From positions 233,973 to 297,972 of the forward strand of contig UESW01005000.1 of the NCBI GenBank assembly GCA_900491605.1: DNA of 64,000 bases, written 5' to 3'. How positions within the stretch are numbered: position 1 is the stretch's first letter; each line of letters opens with the position of its first letter. This stretch comes from Calamus simplicifolius (taxonomy: Eukaryota; Streptophyta; Magnoliopsida; Arecales; Arecaceae). The notes beneath the pieces were generated by a model that ran no database searches, was not told the origin of the DNA, and saw only the letters and a program-made list of their open reading frames with translations. Positions 1-11,145 of this stretch are shown here, piece after piece. A program made the translations under genes and the position numbers.

Positions 1-168
1 ACCTTTTATAGTAACTCAAGTATTTCCCATGGAGCTGTAGAGCTTAAAGACCCCAAGCAAGGAAATACATTCAAAGTAAATGGCCAACGTTTGAAACCAT
101 ATATAGAAGAAATTAATGATGGAGAAATTGTTGAATCAATTGATCTTGTGAACCCAACACTATCATAA
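1..168 (+). pseudogene. Ty3/gypsy (Tat/Athila-type) integrase C-terminus, partial
   Basis: An open frame runs from the first base to a TAA at 166-168 (55 codons). It encodes an integrase tail containing GAVELKDPKQGNTFKVNGQR and LKPY, which is typical of the C-terminal end of Tat/Athila-lineage Ty3/gypsy polyproteins. The rest of pol lies upstream of the window. It is followed by a 1.1 kb non-coding spacer and a 3' LTR in the same orientation, which supports the assignment. Whether the full pol is intact cannot be seen from here. Confidence 0.75.
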
Positions 169-1264
169 TAAGTAGCACAGTCTGGCTGAAGACTTTAAAC
201 TTAGCGCTCTTGGGAGGCAACCCAGTTTATTAGTTATTTTTAACTTTCTTTCTTTTAGTGTGTTCTTTTAGTATGACCAGAGAAGAGCAACAGAAGCAGA
301 TTGAAAGAAGATGGCAACAATGAAACTTCCAACCTTCAAATACTCTACCAGGTAGTATCTTTCCTTGAAATTAATTAATTTTTCTTCCATTAGGGACAAT
401 GGAAATTAAGTTGGGGGGGGAGGAAAAAGAATAAATCCTCGAGTAAAACTATAATCAGATGTGTACCAAATTCTGTCTCGATTTGAAGTTAATCAAGCAG
501 TCTATTAATGAATTAATGGTTAGATTATTATTTTTTAAATACTGAGGAATAAATTATTAAGAAAACCTAATAAAAGGTAGGGTTTAGCCCAGAAAATTTT
601 TAGAATAATTTCAGACCCTCCTGACCACTGATCTTAATAGTACAATCTACTTAATAAGGGTATGGGTGAAAATGTTATTCAAAAAAAAAAAAAATCTCTC
701 TTAAAGTTAATAGATTAGGTTCTTAGCATTTTTCACTGAGTAACCGGGCCCCGTCACCTAAGAAAGTGATGTTGTTCGCGTAAAAAGGTGGGAATGTAAA
801 AGAACCTAAATAGAGTCAGTCCTACCTAAAGCCTTTTTAACTCGAGTAAGTAAGTCGAGGGGTTTTACACCTAATGCCCTAAAACCAATTGGTTTGGGAG
901 CCATTGGCCTAAAGCTCGCTACAAGGGTTAATTAGAAAGCAAGGGGTTAGGACATTGCACTGACTTTACATATAAATAAATAAATAAAGAACCAAAGTAC
1001 AAAAGACATTACACCCAACCCAAATTAAGTTAGAAGACTTAATCAGAGAAGTGGAAAGTTGGTGAAGGAAGACTTCTATAAATTCTTATGGACTACACTT
1101 TATCACTAAAAAAACTTAATAATCCAATGAAGTACCTCCCTTATGATCTTAAAAAAAAAAAAAAAAAAAGAACTATAAGATAACTATCAATTCTTGGACT
1201 AGCTTGGTACATATTTCTAAATTTCTTATTTGCTCGAGGACGAGTAAGATTCAAGTTGGGGGAG
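169..1264 (+). other. Non-coding spacer between gypsy pol and 3' LTR, with two purine-rich tracts
   Basis: No ORF is supportable. There is a purine-rich, G-run tract at 405-430 (TTGGGGGGGGAGGAAAAAGA) and a second one, TTCAAGTTGGGGGAG, ending at 1264 directly against the LTR. The second is the likely polypurine tract for plus-strand priming and the first looks like an internal duplicate. Long spacers here are normal in Tat/Athila elements, where they sometimes hold remnants of an extra ORF. I see no such remnant. A 19 nt poly(A) run lies near 1151-1169. Confidence 0.6.
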
Positions 1265-2460
1265 TGATAAACGCATAAATAATTATCATTAAACCTATTA
1301 ATTAATAATTTAACGTACCTATTATTATTTAATATTTTAATATTTTATATAATATTTTAGATAAAACCTTATCAACTTAAAGAGCTCGATTTTAGGGATT
1401 TAATGACGCAAACGGCACTCAAATCGGATTTAAGATGAGCTCGAATTGATTTTTATTATTTATCTGTTTTAGCACGGATTTTAAAGTGAAGTCGGCAAAC
1501 CAAGTGCCGACTTCATCGTTTTCTCAGCTTCCTCTCCATTCAAATTCTAACGTTTCCTCCACCAATTAAGGAATAGATTAGATTGGAAGTTATCAAATTG
1601 AGAGAATTAAATTCCTTTAGAAGGAATTTGAATTTTATTGATTATTTATCTAGATTTCTTTTGTTATTTTCGTTGCTTCCTGCGTTCTGTTTTGAAACAG
1701 ATTCCTCGCCGCGTCAAGGCCGCGTCCGGGGCCTCTACAAATAGCACAAAGGGATTCAAGGAAGCCATCCATCCAGCGCGCTGCATCCGGGAGAAGAATC
1801 TGATCGTGCCGTGGCGAATTTCAGGAGATCTGTTCTTGTGTTCGTCCATGGAATTCTGCTCTGTTCCGTTCATCGTTTGAGGGAGATCTGCTCTTCCTCA
1901 ATCGTGAGTTTTGACCGTGGAGACTTCGTTCCAGCCGTGGAGAAGGAAGGAGCTCTGTTCTTCCTTCTCGGAGCTCTATTCGTGCCGTTTCTGTCCGTGC
2001 CATGGAGGAGGAGGCCGTCCGTGGTTTGTGGAGATCAGCTGTTCACGTCCGGCTGTTCCTAGGAGATCTGGATCGTGGGTTTATTTTATTGCTATTTTTT
2101 GCCTTCTTCATGTTAGAAATTAAAACTCTTCTATTTTAGATTTTAATATGCACTCTTGGATGTTATTGAAATAAAATTTCTATTCATGTTAAATTGTTAT
2201 TAAATTCTATTTAAGTGAAAATAATTTAGACTGATTTATTCTTAAAAGAGACGGGCCGTGATCTACGGGTACAAGCTGTGCTCTAATAAGATAAACCATA
2301 TCTTATTATTTTGTACTACTAATTATCTACTTCGTTATCTATTTAGTTAAATTTATAAATTTATTTCAAGATAATCGCTAAAGTCCCCGTGGAATCGATC
2401 CCTTACTCTCGCTATTCTAATAGTGAAATTAAGATGTTTAAATCATTGCGCTACGACACA
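1265..2460 (+). repeat. 3' LTR of the Tat/Athila-type gypsy element
   Basis: The LTR begins TGATAAACGC immediately after the G-rich polypurine tract and ends near GCTACGACACA, giving about 1.2 kb with TG...CA ends. The first half is AT-rich. 1690-2070 is GC-richer and probably lies in the R/U5 part. Small ORFs inside it (1638-2123, both strands) resemble no protein. The 5' LTR is outside the window, so the 3' end is placed by its terminal CA only and could be off by a few bases. Confidence 0.65.
1487..1515. repeat. 11 bp inverted repeat (hairpin) in the LTR
   Basis: TGAAGTCGGCA at 1487-1497 and TGCCGACTTCA at 1505-1515 are perfect reverse complements separated by a 7 nt loop. The site lies about 220 bp into the LTR, where an upstream regulatory region would be expected. 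No function is shown by the sequence. Confidence 0.6.
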
Positions 2461-2845
2461 CATCACCTAATACTAGGGTTTCTCGGGAAACCGATCCCTC
2501 TACCTCCATTTGATCCACGTAAGGGGGTGACGGCGAGCTTTTCCTAGGGTTTTCAAGAGAGATCTTTCCTGTTGTCGGCGTGTTTCGTCTTGTTCATGTT
2601 GCCGCTCCTGAGTGATCGATCAGAGCTAAGGATACTAGGGTTTTGGAGTTTGTTTTAGATGTGGTTTCTAAAGGTTTGTTGTCTACCTTTCTAGGGCTTT
2701 TTTACCCCCCGTTTTGGATCGTTTCTTTGTTCTTTTTGGCCCCTGTTTATCTGTTTGGATCCAAGTCTTTCTTTAGATGCTAGTCATTTAACTTTCGTTC
2801 TTCTTGTATCTTATCTCGCTCCAGTTCTCATATGATTAGAGTTTA
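2461..2845. other. Leader-like stretch with telobox motifs, no gene
   Basis: There is no coding sequence here. CTAGGGTTT or TAGGGTTTT (telobox-type) motifs recur near 2472, 2546 and 2636. These are common in 5' leaders and promoters of plant housekeeping genes. The sequence then turns pyrimidine-rich and intron-like. It could be the leftover first exon and promoter of a gene whose body is gone. Confidence 0.3.
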
Positions 2846-2877
<32 letters not shown>

Positions 2878-2878
2878 T
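2846..2878. repeat. Compound (AC)n(AT)n microsatellite
   Basis: Uninterrupted AC dinucleotides (2846-2860) pass straight into AT dinucleotides (2861-2878). Confidence 0.9.
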
Positions 2879-2924
2879 AAAAAGAATATTCATATGTTCG
2901 CTTCATAATTCAATATTTTTTAAA

Positions 2925-3445
2925 AAATATTGCGACGCAATACTTGTCGCTAAATAAAAAATTATTTTTATTAATTTATTATTTATTGCGTCACTATTTA
3001 ACATAATTAATTTTTTAAAAAACATTGCAATGCACTGTGTTGTCTTAATTTTTTTATTTCATAATTATATTTTATAAAAATTAATTTTATTTAAAATAAT
3101 TGCGACGCAATTAGTGCATGCTAAATTAAAAAATAATTTTTCTAATTTTCTGGTTTATTGTGTCGCTAATGCGTCGCTATTTACATAATTAATTTTTTTT
3201 AAAATCATTGCGATGCACTGAGTTGCATCGCAATATTTTTTTTCATATTTATATTTTATAAAAACTAAATTTAAAAATATTACGATGCATTACTTGCATC
3301 GCTAAATAAAAAAATTAATTTTTTTAATTTTTTGGTTTATTGAGTCGCTAATGCGTCGCTAATTATGTCGTAATGTTTTGTTGTCACGGAGGCATCACAA
3401 TGTGGTCGCAATTTAGCGACGTATCATTGCGTCGCTAAATTGCGT
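2925..3445. repeat. Diverged ~170 bp tandem repeat with GCGACGCA/TGCGTCGC motifs
   Basis: Similar units begin near 2928, 3096 and 3276, each reading roughly ATTGCGACGCAAT, then a CGCTAAAT stretch, then an AT-rich filler and TATTGCGTCGCTA. The GCGACGCA core and its complement alternate along the tract, so the array is also full of short inverted repeats. Subterminal regions of plant CACTA (En/Spm) elements have this texture, so it may be a decayed CACTA end. No CACTA/TAGTG terminus is visible, and that part is inference. Confidence 0.55.
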
Positions 3446-4448
3446 CGTGATTTCATTAAATGCTCTCCAAGTCATTATGACCGTTTCTGAATGCTCCAGC
3501 CCATTGACTCGACCATCGACATTAATGACGGAAGGTGGCCTTTGGGAGAACCCACGCACATGATATGGTCCTTTTTTTCTTTTCTCTTTTCTTCATTATT
3601 ACGAGACGCTTTTGCAGCGGGGAGCAATGCCGTGGACGGAATAAATGTTCACCGCGTCCTTCAAAAGAATGCCCTGTCTAAGCCGTTCAAGAAGGCCGCC
3701 TAAAATCGTCTGGAAATTGATACCTTGAAAGGATGTCATCCAAAAATTATTGTCTTTATTGCCCATGGGGTCAACTGGCCCCATCAAGAATCACTCATTC
3801 CCTCCACTTATTGGTTTCACACAAAAATTAGAATCAAAACCATATTCCTATTGCCATTGGTTTGTTAAACCTTTGAATCGGAATTGGTTTGTATTTTAAA
3901 CTTTGATTTCAAGCTAAAAGCTTTAAAATTTGATTGTTTTTGTAATTTAATATTCATTTCACTAATAAAAGACCTAAAAATTAATAAATAAAATATCCAT
4001 AATATGATTATGTAGATAAAATAGCATCAACTTTAATTTCTGAATCCTTTTAATAACATAAATTGAAATAAACTTGAAGTTATATATTATAATACATTAT
4101 TAAATGTTATATAAAATATATATATTAAATATAATATAATATAATATAATGCAATATTTATAATATAGATAAATATTACATAATAATATATTATAATATA
4201 GAATATATTAGTATATCTATATTAATATTAAATTTATATATATATTATATTATATTATTACTAGTTATAATATTATTAATATATTATAATTATGAAAGGA
4301 TTTGTTTATATTCGAATATAACTAAGTCCAAGATTTGATCATTTCTTTTATTCTTATATCATATGGATCCCGGAACCACTTCACCTTTTTTTCATCTTTT
4401 TCATGTTTATGTGAATCCTAAGAATAAAGAAGGTAATTAGATTTATAT
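3446..4448. other. Intergenic, largely AT-rich low-complexity DNA
   Basis: 3446-3880 is of mixed composition with a 70-codon ORF that resembles nothing. 3880-4320 is extremely AT-rich, with many ATATAATATAAT-type runs between 4080 and 4290. No gene is supported. Confidence 0.6.
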
Positions 4449-4640
4449 TGTTGACCCAATTATTGATTTTGATGATTAATAAAGATATGAGTATATTCAT
4501 TTTATTACTAATAAATTTAACAAGTGTTTCAGGGCTTAAAAATATTTGATTAATCAAAAGGTATAAAGAAACGTGTTTTGAATCAAATGTTAAAGGTATG
4601 TTTCAAAATTCAGAGCCTGGATTTGACACCTAGAAAGTCT

Positions 4641-4949
4641 GGAGCCGACCCATGGCCGATCAAATGCTTTTCTGATTTTTGGCATGGTCTGGAGCTGACA
4701 CCCAGTGTTTCGGAGCCAACACCCAGAGTTTCGGAGTCGACACTTACAGTGTCTGGAGCCGACTCCAATGCGGGAACAAAAAGCATTTTTGGACTACTCT
4801 AGAGCCGACACTTATAGTTTTTCGGAGCCGACACTGAATGCAGCGAGCCGACACTTACCTTTTCCGGAGCCGACTCCTCAACAAACTTTTACTTTCTATT
4901 TTTGGATACACGACTTGGAGCCGACACCTGAAAAGTTGGAGCCGACTCC
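4641..4949. promoter_or_regulatory. Cluster of 11 GGAGCCGACWCC motifs in the LTR
   Basis: Units start near 4641, 4691, 4712, 4733, 4756, 4802, 4825, 4846, 4866, 4918 and 4938. Most read GGAGCCGACACC or GGAGCCGACTCC, the latter nearly palindromic, and the consensus GGAGTCGACTCC is a perfect palindrome. Spacing is irregular (20-50 bp). The cluster lies 150-460 bp upstream of the LTR TATA box, where enhancer-type sites would sit. The same motif recurs at 10856-11052. Confidence 0.6.
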
Positions 4950-5100
4950 AACCTGTCAGGAACAGATTTTAAAATGTCAGAACAGCCTCCAACGGTAATA
5001 TTTTCTCACCTAATCTCTAACGGACATTTTTTTGTGTAAGAGGAATCCAAGGACAGAAATAATGGCTAGTTTTTCACCTAATCCTGGATTAAGAAGAATC

Positions 5101-5110
5101 TATAAAAGGG
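5101..5110 (+). promoter_or_regulatory. TATA box of LTR A
   Basis: TATAAAAGGG lies 650 bp into the LTR, downstream of the motif cluster. It is the best core-promoter candidate for genomic RNA. The equivalent sequence is kept in the left LTR of element B (32286-32294, complement strand). Confidence 0.55.
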
Positions 5111-5933
5111 GAGCCCGTTCATTTGTAAAAAAGAGATGAAAAAAGAGAAAAATCAAATTGAAAAATCCAAGAAGTCTTGAGCAAGAAATCTAGAGGAAAG
5201 AATCAAAGTTCAAATCCATCAACTACAGAAAGCTCAAAGAGAAATCCAAGGCATTTAAAGTTCAAATTCGGAGGTTTTTCAAAAGAAGAAAAAGAGAGCC
5301 AAAAACCCTATTTTTCCCAACTTCTCATCTGCAAATCTTTGTGAAGAATCCGAGCTGAGGCCTGATTCAACATCTTAAGGGAGAAGAGGAAGAGAAGAAA
5401 AGAAGAAAAGCTCAAATCAACTCTGCTTCGAACATGCTTTTCTAACCTTATTTATTTACATTGAATATTTGCTCATTTGAGGAGTTGTTTGTTATTGTAA
5501 ACTCTATTCTCATTTGTTCTTGCTAGTTCAATCAGGGGGATTGAATTAGTGGAGGTAGTATACCTCGGGTCAAGCTATATTAGCTTGAGGTTTGGGTTTT
5601 GTGCTGGTGAGCCCGAAAACCAGCTGGGTTCGTTGTGATCCCGTGGGAAACAACAAGTTTTGAGTTGTGAGCTTGTAAAACAACTTGGCTGTAATCTAGT
5701 AGATTATAGTGTGGACCAAGTAGTACTTGGGAGTGGACGTAGGTGTTGGATACACCGAACCACTATAAAATCTTTGTGTTTGCCGTGTTTTGAATCTCTC
5801 TCTCTCTCTTTGTTTGTGGTTAATACTTACCTTGCACTTAATCTTGTTTATTCCAAAGCTAATCGTTTTAAAAGGTTAAATTTTTTAAGAACCCAATTCA
5901 CCCCCCTCTTGGGTTGCCATCTGGGCCAACAAT

Positions 5934-5945
5934 TGGTATCAGAGC
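5934..5945 (+). promoter_or_regulatory. Primer-binding site (initiator tRNA-Met type)
   Basis: TGGTATCAGAGC starts two bases after the LTR end. It is the standard plant LTR-retrotransposon site complementary to the 3' end of initiator methionine tRNA. Confidence 0.9.
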
Positions 5946-5992
5946 AAGTGCTCATTTGAATTTGATCTAACGATCAAGAGCTAAAGATCCAA

Positions 5993-6903
5993 ATGGCAGC
6001 TCAAGTTCATCCTATTTGAAGGTCAATCCACGAATAGACCTCCTTTATTTAATGGAAACTAATTATAGTTATTGGAAAGCTAGAATGAAGATTTTATTCA
6101 AGCACTTGACTATGACTTATGGGGAATATATTAATGGACCTACACACCCACAACTAGAGTAGACACATTGTTCCTAAACCGAAAGGAATGGAATGATAAT
6201 GATAAGAAGTTGGCACAGCTCAATGCTAAAGCCATGAATGTTTTGTATTATTCATTAGATGCTAATGAATTTAATAGAATCTCACATGTAATTCCGCAAA
6301 GGAAATTTGGGATAGATTAGAGGTTACCCATGAGGGTACAATCAAGTTAAAGAATCAAAAATTAATATTCTTGGTCATAAATATGAACTATTTAGCATGG
6401 AACAATCTGAAACCATTGCATGCATGTACACTAGATTCACTGATATTGTAAATGGTTTGAAAAGTCTTGGTAGACATATACTAACTCTGAACTTGTTCGT
6501 AAAATTCTTAGGTCACTTACCAAGATCATGGGAAGCAAAATGACTGCAATCCAAGAAGCTAAGGACCTCAACACTTTACCTTAGAGGAGCTTCTAGGATC
6601 CTTATGACCCATGAGCTGACTATGAAGCAGCATCAAGAGGAGGAACAAAGAAGAAGAAAACTATTGCCCTCAAAGCTGCAAAAGTGAAGAGAGCAGCAGT
6701 GATGATGATGATGATGAGGAGACTGCTCTCTTAGCAAAGAAATTAAAAGTTTATGAAAGAAGAAACCCTTCCACAAGAAAAATTTGGAACAAAAATGGGA
6801 AGGAGAAAAAGAGAAAGAGAAGGACAAAGAAAAAGAAAAAGAGCCCTTGATATGCTATGAGTGTAAGAAACCGGGGCACTTTAGAATGAATGTCCTCAAT
6901 TGA
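5993..6903 (+). pseudogene. gag of element A, frameshifted
   Basis: An ATG at 5993 starts a UBN2-type copia gag whose pieces can be followed in all three frames up to a CCHC zinc knuckle at about 6853-6897 (CYECKKPGHF, then a broken end). Aligned by eye with the copy in element B (40488 down to 39558), it differs mainly by one- and two-base deletions, for example near 6093, 6341 and 6375. In a working element, gag would form the capsid-like particle that packages the RNA. Confidence 0.85.
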
Positions 6904-8700
6904 AGAAAGCCTACAAAAGAAGAAGAAGGCTTATGTGGCGACATGGAGTGATAGCGAAGAATCCTCTTCCGAAGGAGGAACAAAAGGAAGTTGCCAACAT
7001 TTGCTTTATGGCAAACAACGATGACGGTAAGTCCAAAACCCTTGATGAATTTACATTTGATGAATTTTGATGCTTTAATGAATTGTCAATGATTTTAAAA
7101 TTCTAAAAAGAAAATAAGTTTTGAAAAATAAAAACAAAATCTATGTAAAGAGAAAATGATTTAACACTTAAAGTTAAGGATTTAAAAGATAATCTTACTC
7201 ATGAGTTGAAAAATTGAAATCAGAAAATGAAGCTTTGATTGAAGAAAAAGGATCAATCTCCAATGAAAATGATAATTAAAGAAGAAGTTGAAAATATAAA
7301 AATATAGTTGATAAATTTACATATAGTTCAAAAAAATTAATTTATTATTAGCAATCAAAGAGCTATTTTGACAAAGCTGGATTAGGTTATACCTAACAAA
7401 AAAAAATATGTCAAAAATTTTTTAAAAATAATTTTATGCATTATTGTAAAAAAAGGACATAAATCTTATGAATGTAATCAAGAAATAGTAACAAAAATTA
7501 AATGTTAAAGGAAGAAAATATGGGTTCCAAAAGGAACAATTTTTTGCTACTAACCATGAAGGACCCAAGAAAGCTTGGGTACCTAAACATAAGACTTGAT
7601 CATTTTTGCAGGAGTGTCTTGCGGCCAAAAGATCAAAGCGAAAGTGGTATCTTGATAGTGGCTGCTCAAGACACATGACGGGTGACAAAGATCAATTCAT
7701 CACCCTTGAAAGCAAAAAGGAGGAGTTGTTACGTTTGGCGACAATGGCAAAGGCCAAATCTTGGGTTTGGTAACATTCAAATAACTCCCTCCACATTTAT
7801 TGAAAATGTACTTATATGTTGATGGTTTAAAGCATAATCTAATTAGTATTAGCCAATTATGTGATAAAGGTTTAAAGTATCATTTGAATCTTCTATTTGC
7901 ACTGTTTCTAATCCCATTGATAATAGCATTGTTTTATTGGAAATAGAAATGGCAATGTATACTTGATTGATTTAGACAATTTGTCTACTAGTAATCATTG
8001 CTTAGTTGCTAATAATGCTAATATGAATGAGATTGGTTGGTTGTGGCATCGTAGATTAGGTCATGCAAGCACACACCTAATTTCAAAACTAATTAGAATG
8101 GATTTAGTAAAAGGCCTTCCTAAACTAGATTTTGAAAATAACAAAATATGTGATGCATGTCAGTTTGGAAAACAAACTAGAAGTTCTTTCAAATCTAAAA
8201 ACATTGTTTCAACTTCTAGGCCACTTAGAGCTACTTCACATGGATCTTTTGGACCAACTAGAACCACAAGTCTAGGAGGAAAGAAATATGGTCTTGTGAT
8301 TGTAGATGATTATTCTAGATTCACTTGGGTAATGTTTTTAGCTCACAAAGATGAGACTTTCTCGATATTTTTGAAATTCTTCAAGAAAGTCACAAATGAG
8401 AAAAACACTACCATAGTGTCTCTAAGAAGTGATCATGGAACTGAATTTGAAAATCACTTATTTGAAAACTTTTGCATGAAAATGGTATTAATCATAATTT
8501 TCTGCACCTAGAACCCCACAACAAAATGGAGTAGTTGAAAGAAAAAATAGACTCTAGAAGACATGGCCCGTACCATGCTATGTGAAAGTAAACTACCAAA
8601 TACTTTTGGGCGGAAGCTATTAACACAGCATGTTACATTCTTAATAGAGCCTTAATAAGACCTATTTAAAGAAAACACCTTATGAATTATGGCAATAGAA
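6904..8700 (+). pseudogene. Protease and integrase region of element A, frameshifted
   Basis: A coiled-coil-rich gag tail follows the zinc knuckle. The aspartic protease motif WYLDSGCSRHMTG is readable at 7645-7683 with its DSG triad. The longest open piece (7963-8511, 182 codons) has the GAG-pre-integrase HHCC finger (WLWHRRLGH ... CDACQFGKQ) and the start of the integrase core (LVIVDDYSRFTW, LRSDHGTEF). A frameshift near 8490 breaks the core. The next conserved piece, with the catalytic Glu region (QNGVVERK), follows in another frame. Confidence 0.85.
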
Positions 8701-9179
8701 AACCAAACATAAGTTATTTTCATGCATTTGGTTGTAAATGTTTCATTCATAATAATGGTAAAATAATTAGGAAAATTTGATGCAAAATCTGATGAAGGAA
8801 TATTCTTAGGATATTCAACAACTAGTAAAGCATATAGAGTGTTTAACAAGAGAAACTTAATTGTTGAAGAATCATTCATGTAGTTTTTGATGAATCTTTA
8901 GCATCGAGTTCAAAAGATTGATGATGAGGAAGATACAAACATATTAGAAAGATCTTGAAAAATTAATATGATGTATCTTCAGATCATGAACAAGGAGCTA
9001 AAGATGATGATTCTCCTAAGTGTTGATGTTGTTGATAATCATAATGATGTAGATCTTCCTAGAGATTGGAGATATGCTTATAGTCATCCAAGGAATTGAT
9101 TATAGGTGATCCATCTCAAGGAATAAGAACTAGATCATCTATGAGAAACATAGTAATCATCTTGCATTTGTATCTCAAA

Positions 9180-10664
9180 TTGAACCTAAAACCATTGAAG
9201 AAGCTGAAAAAGATAATAATTGGATGTTAGCTATGCAAGAAGAATTAAATCAATTTACTAGAAATAATGTATGGACCCTTAGTAGAAAGACCTAAAGATC
9301 ATTCTGTTATAGGATCAAAATGGGTATTTAGAAATAAACTAGATGAAAATGGCATAGTAATTAGAAACAAAGCTAGATTAGTTGCAAAAGGATATAATCA
9401 AGAAGAAGGTATTGATTTTGATGAAACTTTTGCACCTGTAGCTAGATTAGAAGCCATTAGCTATTACTGCATTTGCATGTCATATGCATTAATTTATTTC
9501 AAATGGATGTTAAAAGTGCATTTTTAAATGGATTTATAAATGAAGAAGTTTTTGTTGAACAACCACCTGGTTTTGAAGATCATGAATTTCAAATCACGTT
9601 TTTAAATTGCACAAAGCATTATATGGTTTGAAACAAGCACCTAGAGCTTGGTATGATAGATTAAGTAAATTTTGATTGAAAATGATTTTACTAAGAGGAA
9701 ATGTTGATAAAACACTATTTTTGAAAAGAAAAGATAAAGATTTATTAGTAGTTCAAATATATGTTGATGATATTGTATTGGTGCTACTAACAATCTCTTA
9801 TGTCAAGAATTTGCTAAGTTAATGCAGGGTGAATTCGAAATGAGCATGATGGGAGAACTCAACTTCTTCCTTGGACTCCAAATCAAACAAAGCAAAGAGG
9901 GAATCTTTATCAACCAAACAAAATACACAAAGGAAATTCTAAAGAAGTTTGGTATGGAATCAATTATGAAGATGAAGATGGTAAGAAAGTTGATCAAAAT
10001 ATTATCGAGGTATAATCGGATCCCTACTTTACTTAACTGCAAGTAGACCAGATATAATGTTTGCTGTTTGTCTATGTGCTAGATTTCAGTCTGAACCTAA
10101 AGAATCACACTTAATTGCTGTTAAAAGAATCTTAAGATATCTAAGTGGAACTAAAAATGTAGGTTTATGGTATTCTAGAGACTCAACATTAAACTTGATT
10201 GCATATTCTGATTCTGATTATGCTGGATGTAAGTTAGATAGAAAAAGCACAAGTGGTGCATGCCAATTCTTAGGAAGTAACTTAATCTCATGGTTTAGCA
10301 AAAAGCAAAATTCGGTTGCATTATTACTGCTGAAGCAGAATATGTTGCAGCTGGAAGTTGCTGTGCTCAAATCCTATGGATTAAGCGACAACTTGAAGAC
10401 TATGGTATCACACTTGATAAAACACCTATAAGATGTGATAATACAAGTGCAATAAATTTAACTAAAAATCCAATTCAACATTCAAGAACCAAACACATTG
10501 AAATTAGATATCACTTTATAAGAGAACATGTAGCTAATAATGAAATTTGTCTTGATTATGTTAATACTGAAGAACAATTAGCTGACATATTTACAAAACC
10601 CTTGAGTGAAGAGAGATTTTGTTATCTTAGAGGTGAATTAGGGATTTGTGACCCTTTGGAATGA
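9180..10664 (+). pseudogene. Reverse transcriptase and RNase H of element A, frameshifted
   Basis: The reverse transcriptase starts near WVFRNKLDENGIVIRNKARL (about 9320). The catalytic YVDD lies near 9761-9772, followed by a single-base deletion. RNase H is read from 10057 and the end (TKHIEIRYHFIREHV ... GICDPLE) stops at TGA 10662-10664. At least four shifts of frame separate these pieces. The order after integrase confirms copia. Confidence 0.87.
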
Positions 10665-11145
10665 TTTTGAAACCCTTAAGGAATGACTATCTAGATTTCT
10701 ATTTTCTTGAAATTCCTTTCATATTTTTAAGGACAATTTATCTAGTCATTCATGCAATTTGACTCTTCATATTCCAAATTTTTTTCAAAAATTTATTGAC
10801 CCTATTTGACAAGTTTCGGATGTTTGAAACTCATTTTTTCTCTGAAACTGTAAGTGGAGTCGACACCTCAATTTGAGAGTCGACACCTCTCCTGTGTCGC
10901 TCTCGGTCCTTGACCTTGGAGCCGACCCGTATAAGTGGAGCCGACTCCAGTTCGAGCGCTAACTATGTTAGCGACTTGGAGTCGACACCCGACTTTGCGG
11001 GAGTCGACCTGGTGGTCCTAAGTTAACTTTATTAGGGCAGAGTCGATACCTCCATCATTTTTATCGTTTCCAATCCCTTTCCAAACTCTCTCAAACCCTC
11101 TCCCAAGCCAAATTCTCCTCAAATCGAACACTCCCAAGGATTTCT
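10665..11145 (+). promoter_or_regulatory. Leader of the 3' ORF with a second GGAGTCGACACC cluster
   Basis: Non-coding, between the pol stop and the ATG of the additional ORF. Seven motif units (near 10856, 10879, 10918, 10936, 10977, 10999 and 11039) repeat the LTR motif, here mostly GGAGTCGACACC. The matching region of element B (34999-35205) also has seven. The position directly upstream of a separate ORF suggests an internal promoter or RNA-level control, which is inference. Confidence 0.55.

Larger units (their letters stand above)
4449..5931 (+). repeat. 5' LTR of copia element A
   Basis: It is 1483 bp, begins TGTTGACCC and ends GGGCCAACA, with TGTTG/CAACA inverted ends. The start matches the 3' LTR at 13121 and the whole matches both LTRs of element B. 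It contains a motif cluster (4641-4949), a TATA box (5101) and a CT-repeat near 5795. The primer-binding site follows within three bases. Confidence 0.92.

Noticed and set aside
3491..3787. Overlapping short ORFs near 3491-3787
   Set aside because: No recognisable motif on either strand, and they lie between repeats; length is within chance.
5934..5945. tRNA-like sequence TGGTATCAGAGC (also in B, C and D)
   Set aside because: It is the primer-binding site complementary to tRNA-Met, not a tRNA gene; no cloverleaf surrounds it.
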